A DNA stretch of 64,000 nucleotides from Atherix ibis (Eukaryota > Arthropoda > Insecta > Diptera > Athericidae): assembly GCA_958298945.1 (NCBI GenBank), contig OY282606.1:76371622-76435621 (forward strand), in the 5' to 3' direction. The notes below the pieces were generated by a model. That model was not told where the DNA came from, ran no database searches, and worked only from the letters and a program-made list of their open reading frames with translations. The translations under genes and the position numbers were made by a program. Shown here one piece after another: positions 11,010 to 20,793 of the stretch. Numbering within the stretch: position 1 is the stretch's first letter; each line of letters begins with the position of its first letter.

Positions 11010-12252
11010 CATCGTTCGTTCCTCAGTTTGCGCTTGCGCTTGTGATCGCTGTGAACATTATTTTTTTCCTCTTTCCTGAAAAATACTCATAGTGAATATT
11101 TTTCATGTGATATATTATATTATATACAAACCTATTTACTATATTTATTGAACGAGTGTATGGTAATAATTAGCGTTAAAAAATATATTCAGTTCATATT
11201 AATTATAATTTAAGTTATTTTTAAGAAATTTTCAAATTAAATTAGAGAAAAAGTATATTAAAAAAATGAACTAAATTTCATAAATGCAGGAAACAATGAA
11301 AAAAAAAATGAGAAAATTCTTTTTTGAATTTTTATAGAAAAGTTTAAATGAAATAATTAATTAATTGATTAAAAGTTTAATTGAAAAAAAAACCAATTAG
11401 GCGTTCTCTTATCTATATGTAAAAGAGTGATTTACATTGTAATTAATTGAGAAAACAACAATATTAACAATAATATATTTTTAAAAAAACGTGATTTGTA
11501 TATTTCTGCTAATAAGTATTTTAATATAAGCTATTCATTATGTGTGAATTGTGGATGAACATTTTATCAAATAAGTTATTTTCTAAATTTCAATATAAAA
11601 ATTGAAAAAAAAACAAAAGTAATTATAAAAATTTGCCTATAAAAATAAATATAAAAACTAATCTACTATAAAGAATACGTTCCTTAATATATATTTAATT
11701 TAACATATTAAATTATAAATACAATAATATCTCTTTTTATAAAAAAAAACATTTATTTTAAAATATTTCTATTTACAATTCATTGAATAGTGAATTAAAC
11801 TGTGCATCATAAAAAGAAACTTAGAACAATTTTTTTTAAATGTCGCACCAAAGATAGCCTAAAAAATGTAGAAATAGAAATGAATGGGAAAAGCTTATAA
11901 TAATGATAACTTAGAGAAAATATATCAATCATTCTTGAAAATTCAGGCATTATAAGCTATACCAAAATGTTTGTCTTCATTTCTCAATAAAGGCTTATTC
12001 AATTTCACTTAAGTGGATTATTAAAAAATATCTTTTGTAAAAATTTGCAATTATAAAAAATTTTATTTTGCATTAATTTCAACAAATTACTGATTAATCA
12101 AAAAACAAAAAGTTCTAATAAACTTCATTTTATAAATGATAAATAAACACAAATAATTCAAATAAAATTGTCTCTTATTAGAGGGCCTCGAATTCACATC
12201 AGGCTATATTATGTCTTTTAGTATCTAGTCGTAGTGGGGAACAAAAGCTTAT
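11010..12252. other. AT-rich 3' flank of FNIP, no gene seen
   Basis: This is probably the FNIP 3' UTR followed by spacer. 'aataaa' occurs several times (for example near 11643), so the polyadenylation site cannot be fixed. No TE coding is visible. Confidence 0.5.
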
Positions 12253-12589
12253 AAATCCACTTAAATACCAAATTTTATTATGGTAGCCTTATCGATGGCA
12301 TTGATGATTCAGGTGTTACCAAAGAGGTGGTCCACAAATCAGCAAAGCCGTGCATGGATCTTCCTATAAAATTCCATGATTCGATGACGTTTCTCCGATT
12401 GACTTGCGAAACCAGTCGTACGATCATACCGTGTGCACAAATATAATGACGCCAAAGAGATACAGGGCTGGCATTCGGTGGTTGTTTCGTTTCTCGTATT
12501 GCTCTTCAAAAAAAAAATAGTAACGTGCAAGTGTGATTCTTTAAATTTATTATAGTGCTGCTTTTTGTGTGAAAAAATTATAAAAATAT

Positions 12590-12699
12590 TGTTAAAATTA
12601 AATCAAATATTTGTCTATAATATTATGAAAAGACCTCTTTCATAATATTATAGACAAATCTTCTCTTGTCAAAGAAAATAAAACTAAGTTGGTAAAAAT
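12590..12699 (+). repeat. Copia 5' LTR, first part, with fold-back
   Basis: This is the LTR start up to the hAT-like insertion; the last 8 bp (12692-12699, gtaaaaat) are that element's target duplication. A perfect 22-bp inverted duplication (arms 12609-12630 and 12638-12659, 7-nt loop) is present here but absent from the 3' LTR. Confidence 0.85.
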
Positions 12700-13632
12700 C
12701 TTAGATTAAAGAATACCTGGATAGGCCCCTACCGTATATGTATACGCAATTTTGTGTAAGAATTTTTACGTGGGGGATATGACTGTCAAAAATTTTTTAT
12801 GTTGACATGACACCCACTGCCATCTATGTGTCGTAATGGAAATTTATTTAATTGCAAAAGCATAATTTATATTTATTTTAATTCACTTATTGGAAACAAA
12901 AATACAATTTAAATACAACGATAGGTCATTTTTATTTTTTGTACAATCTTTTGATACGAAATGGAATTCTATTTTAGGTTTATTATACATTTCGTAAATA
13001 TCAATCAAATATAAACCGCCTCAATTTTGTTGACTTTCGGAGAATTTGAAAACTTTAATTCTCCATGAAAGTGTAGACTTGGGGGTTAGCTTTGTCATTT
13101 GTGAATCCGATGTTGACAGTTCAATGTTTACCATAAAATAGTATGTTACAGTGCCGGTGTATATAAAGCTTAGATTAAAGAATACCTGGATAGGCCCTTA
13201 CCGTATATGTATACGCAATTTTGTGTACAAATTTTTACTAGGGGGATATGACTGTCAAAAATTTTTTATGTAGACATGACACCCACTGCCATCTATGTGT
13301 CGTTATGGAAATTTATTTAATTGCAAAAGCATAATTTATATTTATTTTAATTCACTTACTGGAAACAAAAATACAATTTAAATACAACGATAGGTCATTT
13401 TTATTTTTTGTACAATCTTTTGATACGAAATGGAATTCTATTTTAGGTTTATTATACATTTCGTAAATATCAATCAAATATAAACCGCCTCAATTTTGTT
13501 GACTTTCGGAGATTTTGAAAACTTTAATTCTCCATGAAAGTGTAGACTTGGGGGTTAGATTTGTCATTTGTGAATCCGATGTTGACAATTCAATGTTTAC
13601 CATAAAATAGTACAGTGCCGGTGTATATAAAG
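12700..13632 (+). repeat. Head-to-tail tandem pair of 0.47-kb units
   Basis: Units 12700-13168 and 13169-about 13632 are nearly identical. Both open with the element's terminal repeat and close with 'cagtgccggtgtatataaag'. Differences are a handful of substitutions and a 5-bp gap. Doubling of the element's own end produced the array. Confidence 0.9.
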
Positions 13633-13957
13633 TGTGTGTAAGAAAGTTTAAGGGACCGAATTTTTCTATTTTCCATTGCTGTTTTCATTGTGTTATAATA
13701 ATTAAAGTTTATTCTTCGGTAAGCTTATTATTTCAATAAATTTGTTTTGCTTGCTCTATTATACCACATTATAATGCATTTACTAAATAATTTTTTTTTA
13801 TTTTTAAAAAATAATAGTTATTAAGTTTTTAAGTACATTAAATTTTTCATTTTGTAATTTAGTTTTAAAACATTTTCTTTAATATTGTATACGATTAACA
13901 TCTTAATGTGCACATAATTGCTTTCATATAATCAAATAACTTACAATTCATATTTTT

Positions 13958-14036
13958 ATATAACATACTATTACCCACTTTGAAAATTCTGTTTTAATAA
14001 AACAGAATTTTTAAAGCCGGTAATAGTATGTTATAT
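13958..14036. repeat. Imperfect palindrome with about 39-bp arms
   Basis: The arms begin 'atataacatactattac' and close on 'ttctgtttta'/'taaaacagaa', with about three mismatches and essentially no loop. Part of the arm sequence recurs at 14050-14070. It could extrude as a cruciform. No coding role is suggested. Confidence 0.85.
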
Positions 14037-14204
14037 AGAGTGAAATATGTATATAACATACTATTATATACAGTGAAATAAATAAAGTGAAAATACATAA
14101 TAAATAAATAAATATTTAAAAAAAAATAAAACTGGGTTTTATTGCATACTAGCTGATCAGTACCCGACGTTGCCCGGGTCCCTTTTTGTTTCGAACTTTA
14201 AATA

Positions 14205-14485
14205 TATTCGAATTTTCCAGAATTTCCTTAAATTTTCTAGAAGTTTCCAGACTTTCAAAAAGCATTCTAGAAGATTTTCATATTTTCGAATTTTCCTGTG
14301 TTTACTTAAATTTTCTAGAAGTTTCTGGACTCTCATTAAACATTTAAGAAGATCTTCATATTTTCCAATTTTCCAGAGTTTCCTTGAATTTTGTAGAAGT
14401 TTATAGACTCTCATTAAACATTTAAGAAGATTTTCATATTTTCCAATTTTCCAGAGTTTCCTTAAATTTTCTAGAAGTTCATTTT
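14205..14485. repeat. 78-bp tandem repeat array
   Basis: Repeating blocks 'ttccttaaattttctagaag' and 'cattttccaattttcc'-type strings recur about every 78 bp (near 14238, 14316, 14394 and 14472). Because 78 is a multiple of three, the minus strand shows an apparent 26-residue repeat (LLKCLMRV...KLWKIGKYE). I take this as a by-product of the DNA period, not a gene. The array starts after 'gtacccgacgttgcccgggt'. Confidence 0.8.
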
Positions 14486-15084
14486 CATTTCTGAAGTACC
14501 AGGCATTCATAAAAAAGTCAGAAAATCAGAAACAAAATCATCACGTACCCAGCGCTTACTTCCACAGCCTTAGATCCAGCCATTTGTTTACTCAAGCATG
14601 ACACATTTCTAATACTTATACTACTCTACTCTTCTAAGGCTATCACGACACGGGCACGACACGGTCTCGCAATGAGGAATAAGGTGAGGGGTGAGGAGAA
14701 AAGACAGTGTAGAAAAGAGAACACGGTTTTGCATTTTGTATGATCGCCTGGTATTTCAGAAAAGTATTGTAGAGAAGAATTGTGGACAAACGAACGAATG
14801 AACATACATATTTTGACTTTTATATATTGCATATATACAAAACTAATTCCATCAAACAACAAAACACGCAATATTAAAAAATCTGCTTCTTTACGCATAA
14901 ATGATATCACATATGAAAAATGGTTTTAAACGAACCGCTTCAACCGCATACTGAACTTTTAAATTGGCCCCCAATCATTTACGCCGTTTCTGTTGTAGTG
15001 CATGTGTGTGCGTTCTATGAATGTATTGCCACGAAATTCGGTCAGAATTTTTGTGTGGAGGCCTATCCAGTTCTTTAATCTAAG

Positions 15085-15357
15085 GTAAAAATGTAAACAC
15101 TGTGATTAAAATCAAAACAGAGTTGGCGGTTTATTACGAACTATTTTCTAGTTCTAATTAACCTCAAAAATATAATTTCAACTTAGAAAGAAAAGTCGAC
15201 GTGAGATGTGCTCCGAATTTGTATCCAAAGAATATTGAAAGAAAATTGTCAATCCACGACAAAAGTTTGTTGAGTTTTGCTTGTCAAAACAAGCTGATCT
15301 GAAAGATCAAAAATACTGATCTACAATTCATTGGAGATATCCCGGCAAATCCCAACA
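15085..15357 (+). repeat. Copia 5' LTR, second part
   Basis: This resumes the LTR after the 8-bp duplication (gtaaaaat at 15085-15092) and ends 'cccggcaaatcccaaca'. Without the insertion the 5' LTR would be about 375 bp against 227 bp for the 3' LTR, which has lost internal segments. Confidence 0.85.
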
Positions 15358-15372
15358 GGTTATGGGCCCAGG
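15358..15372 (+). promoter_or_regulatory. Copia primer-binding site (initiator Met tRNA fragment type)
   Basis: 'ggttatgggcccagg' lies directly after the LTR end. It matches the primer-binding site known from Drosophila copia, which uses an internal fragment of initiator Met tRNA. Confidence 0.8.
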
Positions 15373-15623
15373 AAGTGGTGATACATCATCTCCAAAGAAA
15401 GTTGAAAGGCAGATCGGAGCATAACGTCGCATATTAGAATTCTGAATCGACAAGTCAAGCAAGGACAGATTCTCACAGCCACGCAAGCCACAAACCAAAC
15501 CAACGTTGGACAGCACACCGAAAGTAACTCTGTGAATAAAGATCGACACTTTGAAAAGTAAATTAAAATTTAAATTGTACAAGTTCAAAACTCAATTTTA
15601 AAAGTCGAGTCAAAACTGTCAAA

Positions 15624-16523
15624 ATGGACACTGTAAAGTCACAACTTGCAATTTTGAGTCAAAATTCACAAGGAGTAGTAAATTATGTGCCGTGGAGGTT
15701 AAAATTAGATGCTGTCTTGAGAAATAAGAAATTGTCAAAGTCAAGCCGGAAGGAGCCGAAGATGTCGCTGCAGTCGTTGCCTGGAATGAAAAGGACATGG
15801 AGGCTCTGCAACTAATTGTATTGAATGTCAGTGACCAAATTGCATATAAAATTGCGAACTGCAGAACGTCGAAAGCAATGTTAGACAGACTAGTTTGCTT
15901 ATATGGCGCAAAGGCAGAGATGAACATGGAAATTATGAGAAGGAAACTTTTCACCTGTACATTTGATGAAAGCAAATCAGTAGCTGAAAATTGCATGGAA
16001 ATTTTGTCCATAGGTGATGAATTGTCCAACGGAGGAGAACCAGTGCCTGAATCCTGGATGATGACCAGAATTTTGAAAATGTTGCCATCGAGACTCGCTC
16101 ATTTTCGAACATCGTGGGATAACGTGCCAGCAGTCGACAAAAGCTTGACCACCATGATTGAAAGACTGAGACTCGAGGATGATCGTCAACACGATGAGAC
16201 TGGTGAACCGGAAGCAAGCTCCAACAACGCATTCATGGCGAGGAAATGGGACAAGGAAACTGCTACAATGTGGTTTGAAAGGACACTTTAGGAAGGACTG
16301 CCAAAACAAACCCTGTGCGAAATACTTGGCGTACTGCAAGAGAATGTACGCATGCAACTCATGTGGGCAGAAGGGACATTTCGCAAAGGACTGTACTCAA
16401 CGGCGAGACGACAATTCGGATTCGCAAAGTTCGCGCAAACCTCCTGTTGTCTGGATGACAGCAAGCTTGAAAACAACCGACCTGGACAACCTCACAAACT
16501 CGAAGGAGAGGATGTCAGCTTAG
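15624..16523 (+). pseudogene. Copia gag, frameshifted, with two zinc knuckles
   Basis: Gag starts MDTVKSQLAI and moves to a second frame near 15797 (MEALQLIVLNVSDQIAYKIA). The middle is a copia gag region (RRKLFTCTFDESKSVAENC). After another shift near 16265, two CCHC knuckles appear: a first of the type CGLKGHFRKDC and a second reading CNSCGQKGHFAKDC. Gag packages RNA and forms the particle in this family. At least two frameshifts make it non-functional. Confidence 0.85.
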
Positions 16524-16550
16524 TATCAGGACAGTGGCGCAACGCAACAC

Positions 16551-17381
16551 ATGACCTCGCATCGAAGTTGGTTCAAGGAGTACAGCAAGCTGGAAAATCC
16601 TGTGTCCGTTCTCTTGGGAGATTCAACCACAATAGATGGCGTCGCAGTCGGAACTGTAGAGCTGGAAGCATTTGATGGAAAAGAATGGAATCCCATGGTA
16701 CTGAAGGATGTCCTGCATGTACCTGAATTGAAGTTCAATTTGTTTTCAGTGAGTCACATGCTTGATCGAGGATTTAAAATGAGATCCGACAAAGAAAAAT
16801 CAGAATTTGTAACGGCTCATGATGGGTCTACTGTTGGACTGGCGAAGCGAGAAGGAAATTTGTACAAGATGATGATAAGGAAGGGAAAGCAGCAGCTGAG
16901 TCTGGCCGCAGTGTCAACACGAACTTGGCATGAAAGATTAGCACACCAGAACGTGAACTATGTACGAGAAGCATTGGACAAGAAGGGAATAAAGTACGTG
17001 GACGATTGGAACAACTACCTGTGTGAGAGCTGTACGAAAGGCAAACAGCACCGCGGCTTTCACCCCAATGACGGGAAAATAGCAAGTCAACCACTGGAGT
17101 TAGTTCACGTTGACATGGACGAGGCACCTGAGAAACTGGAAACGTTCGTAAAATTGGCAGAAAATCAACAAGGAAGAAAACTGAAAGTTCTGAAATCCGA
17201 ACAAGGAAAGGAAATCAAAAATGCAAGGACACGAAAATTTCTTGATGACCGAGGAATATTTCATACACACTCAAATGTGTACACACCACAACAAAATGGA
17301 CGCATTGAACGAGAAATGAGGACCATCAAGGAAGCTGCAATATCAGCACTACTGGCAATAAGCCTGGACTCAAAACTTTAG
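16551..17381 (+). pseudogene. Copia protease end and integrase, core deleted
   Basis: One frame of 276 codons covers the protease-to-integrase region (VLKDVLHVPELKFNLFSVS), the HHCC zinc domain (WHERLAHQNV...CESCTKGKQHR) and then jumps from LELVHVDM straight to EAPEKLETFVKL, so about 35 residues of the catalytic core are missing. The second catalytic position reads SEQGKE where family members have an Asp, but YTPQQNGRIERE around the catalytic Glu is kept. A stop follows at 17379-17381. Confidence 0.88.
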
Positions 17382-17518
17382 GCCGAGGCGATCTACTATG
17401 CAGTATTCACCATAAATCAAACAGGAATAAGCACAGTGAAAGGAAAAACGCCTGAAGAATTGTGGTACGGAAGACAAATCGACTTGAACAAACTGAAGAC
17501 CTTTGGATGTGAATGCTA

Positions 17519-18783
17519 AAAAGTTTATAAGGTTGACGTCTAGATGGCGCATCTTGCAAAAATCTACTTAATTATCACAAAGCACCATCCTTCAAATGAT
17601 TCCTGTCAAAATTTGCCAACAATCGGTCGATTGGTTCGTGAAATATATCATTTTGAGTGAAGCAACTTTTGTTATTGAAAAAAAAATGGATAAAGACGAA
17701 TTTCGTGTATTGATAAAGCATTGCTTTTTAACGAAAAAAAATACAGTGGGAACCAAAGCATGGTTTGACAAACGTTATCCGGACTCTGCTCCAGCTATTT
17801 CAACTGTGGAATATTGGTTTCGTCAATTTCGAACTGGTCGTACGAGCACAGTTGATGCAGAACGCAGTGGACGCCCAAAAGAGGTGAGTACGGCAGAAAA
17901 CATCAAAAAAATCCACAAAATAATTTTAAATGACCGTAAAGTGAAGTTGAGCGAGATAGCTGAGACTCTGAAGATATCGAAAGAGCGTGTTGGACATATC
18001 GTGCATGAATATTTGGGCATGCGAAAGCTGTGTGCAAAGTGGGTGCCGCGTGAGCTCACCGTGGACCAAAAACAACAACGTGTTGATGATTCTGAGCAGT
18101 GTTTGGAGCTGTTCAAGCGCAATAAACCCGAATTTTTGCGTCGATATGTGACAATGGATGAAACATGGCCACGCCACTACACTCCAGAGTCCAATCGGTA
18201 GTCGGCAGAGTGGAGAGCGAGCGACGAACCGAATCCAAAGCGTGGAAAGACGCAACAGTCGGCTGGCAAGGTGATGGCGTCTGTATTTTGGGATGCGCAT
18301 GGTATAATATTCATTGACTATCTCCAGAAGGGACAGACGATCAACCGCGACTATTATATAGCGTTATTGGATCGTTTGAAGAAAGAAATCGCTAAGAAAC
18401 GGCCTCATTTGAAGAAGAAAAAAGTGTTGTTTCACCAAGACAATGCACCGTGTCACAAGTCGATGAAAACGATGGTCAAACTCAATGAATTGGGCTACGA
18501 ATTGCTTCCCCATCCACCGTATTCTCCAGATCTGGCCCCCAGCGACTTTTTCCTGTTTGCAAACCTCAAGAGAATGCTCGCTGGCAACAAATATAAGACC
18601 GATGATGAAGTGATTGCCGAAACTGAGGCCTATTTTGAGGCAAAACCGAAAGAGTACTATAAAAATGGTATCGAAAAGTTGGAAGATCGCTATAATCGCT
18701 GTATTGCCCTCGAAGGCAACTATGTTGAATAATAATGAATTTTGCAAAAAAAATATTTTTACTGTGTTACCTTATAAACTTTT
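17519..18783 (+). mobile_element. Himar-like (irritans subfamily) mariner inside copia pol
   Basis: The 1265-bp element has matching 'aaaagtttataagg' ends. The left flank is TA (17517-17518) and the right flank is CA, so one target base has mutated. It interrupts copia pol between TFGCEC and the KLDPKSEKGYFVGYD block, so it is younger than the copia copy. Confidence 0.9.
17686..18732 (+). pseudogene. Himar-like mariner transposase with a single in-frame stop
   Basis: The frame has 349 codons including stop, the same 348-residue length as Himar1. It starts MDKDEFRVLIKHCF, with the helix-turn-helix region (SEIAETLKISKERVGHI) and the WVPREL linker. The catalytic triad is VTMDETW, FHQDNAPCH and SPDLAPSDFF (D,D34D spacing), and it ends ALEGNYVE. 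The only disruption is TAG at 18199-18201 after TPESNR, where the family has Gln-Ser-Ala-Glu-Trp; one C-to-T change explains it. No frameshift is seen. Transposase cuts and pastes the element into TA sites. Confidence 0.92.
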
Positions 18784-20572
18784 CAGCCGAACACTTATTA
18801 ACTCAAGACCACAAGAGAGGAAAATTGGATCCGAAGTCGGAAAAGGGATACTTTGTAGGCTACGACGTGGAGTCTCCAAGTTACAGAGTGTATCTTCCAC
18901 GTACCAGAGAAATTGAGAGCTCAGGAAATGTGAAGTTTGATGAAGAAAAGGAAGCAAATTTGACCGAAGTTGAGACTGTGACAACCGAGGAGCAAATTGA
19001 AGTGAAAAATGAAGAGTCAGAAGAATATGAAGATGCTGAAGAAGGGCAATACACAGACGAAGAACGAAATGAAGAAGATGTAAGAAGAAAGGAAGAACGA
19101 GTCGAGACACCGAAGACCTCACCGGAGAAAAGACAACTACGAGACCGGAGCAAGCTGAAAGCACCTCAGAGGTATGGTTATCATGTCGCTGGCTATGTGA
19201 GAGAAGGAAGTGATGAAGAGTTGGCTCTCATAGGTTACATCGAGGACATATCTGTTGAGATGGCACTGAAAAACGAAAATTGGAAACGAGCAATGCAAGA
19301 TGAGTATAACTCACTGGTCGAGAGGCAAACGTGGAAGCTGGTGGAATGTCCTGAAGGAGTCAAGCCTCTGACCTGCAGATGGGTTCTTCGCGAGAAAGTG
19401 GATGGAAAGATGAAGGCAAGGCTGGTAGCTCGAGGCTTCGAACAGAGAGAAGGCATCGACTACGAAGAGACGTTCAGTCCCGTTGCTCGCTATGCCTCCA
19501 TCCGACTCATCCTGAGTCATGCAGCATCTGAGAAGTGGAAAGTGATATCATTCGACGTGAAGACCGCATTTTTGTATGGCAAACTGGAGAAAGCCCTCTA
19601 CATGAATCAACCTCAAGGATTTGACGACGGTTCCGGACAAGTTTGTCAGCTAATCAAGGCAATTTATTGGCTGAAACAAGCGCCCAAGCAGTGGAATCGT
19701 GAAATCACCGGATCATTTGAAGAAATTGGATTGTTTAGCACTAACGACGATCCAAGTGTCTTTTACAACAAAGACAGAACCATCATTGTTGCATTGTTTG
19801 TCGACGACGGCCTGGTGGCAGGAAAAGAAGAGAAAGAGATATTCAAATTGTTAGAACAAATCAAGAAAAAGTTTGAAATCACCTACTGCAAGACCATCGC
19901 GAAACACCATATAGAGAAGCCATTGGCAGCCTTCTTTATCTCGCAACTTTGTCAAGGCCTAACATTAGTTTCGCTGTGAACTATTTGAGTCGACAATGCT
20001 GCAACCCAAAGAAAAGCCATTGGGAAATGACAAAACGAGTATTTCAATACTTGAAAGGAACTCCAAATGCACGAATTCGATTTGGAGAAGACAAAAACTT
20101 CAAAGTGTTCACGGATGCAGACTTTGGAGGAGAAAAAGAAACGATGAAATCAACGAGTTGTGGACTCATCCTCAGGGGAGGCCCACTAGTTTGGTACTCT
20201 CAACGTCAGAAACTTGTGGCAACTTCGACAGCAGAAGCAGAGTATCGAGCGGCGTGTGAAGTGATCGACGATGTATGCTGGATGAGAAGATTGGCGACTG
20301 AACTGAAAATCCTGCAAAATGCTCAACCCTTTCCTATGTTTGTAGACAATAAGTCAGCTGTTCACATGTTGATGAACACCCACTAGGGTAAGGTAAACAA
20401 AGGAAAGAAACACATCGAGATCGCACGTAAGTTTATTCAACAACATGTTGACGTCACCGTGGCAGTTGAACATGTTGAAAGTGCAAAAAAAATCGCCGAC
20501 ATTCTCACGAAACCTTTAAGTAAAAATTTGTTTATGAAATTCTGTAATTATTTGATTGAGAAGGAGTGTTAA
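18784..20572 (+). pseudogene. Copia reverse transcriptase and RNase H
   Basis: After the mariner the frame resumes with KLDPKSEKGYFVGYD, a long acidic linker, then RT: KARLVARGFEQREGIDYEET, VISFDVKTAFLYGKL and the active site ALFVDDGLV. A deletion around 19890-19950 removes the RT C-terminus and shifts frame. RNase H follows (FTDADFGG, TAEAEYRAACE, FVDNKSAVHM). A TAG at 20384-20386 breaks the tail, which otherwise continues through HVESAKKIADILTKPL to a stop inside the 3' LTR. Confidence 0.88.
20558..20566 (+). promoter_or_regulatory. Copia polypurine tract
   Basis: 'gagaaggag' immediately precedes the 3' LTR start TGTT, the position expected for plus-strand DNA priming. Confidence 0.7.
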
Positions 20573-20793
20573 AATCAAATCAAATATTTGTCTACAATAT
20601 TATGAAGGGACCTGTCGAAGAAAATAAAACCAAATTGGCTCGTGTAAATTAGCCCTATGATTCATCAGTTCAGTAATCGATGTTCAAATTAACCTTAAAT
20701 ATATAACTTGGAAAAAAAAGTCGACGTGAAATATGCTCCAGAGGTAAAAGACTGATCTACAAATAATTGGAGATATCCCGGCAAATCCCAACA
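20567..20793 (+). repeat. Copia 3' LTR
   Basis: It starts TGTTAAAATCAAATCAAATA and ends 'ggcaaatcccaaca'. At 227 bp it lacks segments present in the 5' LTR and lacks the fold-back. Confidence 0.88.

Larger units (their letters stand above)
12700..15084. mobile_element. 2.4-kb non-autonomous DNA element with 8-bp target duplication (hAT-like?)
   Basis: Terminal inverted repeats begin CTTAGATTAAAGAA and continue CTGGATAGGCC on both ends, with a 3-nt insertion on the left. The insertion is bounded by gtaaaaat at 12692-12699 and 15085-15092. The uninterrupted LTR sequence survives at 22722-22729, which proves the target site. An 8-bp duplication fits hAT or P-type elements. No transposase is visible inside. 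The interior holds a head-to-tail 0.47-kb duplication, a palindrome and a 78-bp tandem array. Confidence 0.88.
12590..20793 (+). mobile_element. Copia-type LTR retrotransposon, decayed and twice invaded
   Basis: The 5' LTR starts TGTTAAAATTAAATCAAATA and ends in 'ggcaaatcccaaca' (15357). The 3' LTR (20567-20793) has the same ends. Domain order gag, pre-integrase/integrase, RT, RNase H is that of Ty1/copia. The 5' LTR is interrupted by the 12700-15084 element and pol by the mariner at 17519-18783. The flanking 5-mers differ (aatat and gtcat), so no target-site duplication joins the two ends. All reading frames are broken. Confidence 0.9.

Noticed and set aside
14157..14510. 117-codon minus frame with 26-residue repeats as a repeat protein gene
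   Set aside because: The repetition is that of a 78-bp DNA array inside a non-autonomous element; no start context or relatives.
17519..18783. Host SETMAR-like domesticated transposase
   Set aside because: It has matched terminal repeats, a TA flank and no SET domain or intron; it is an ordinary mariner copy.
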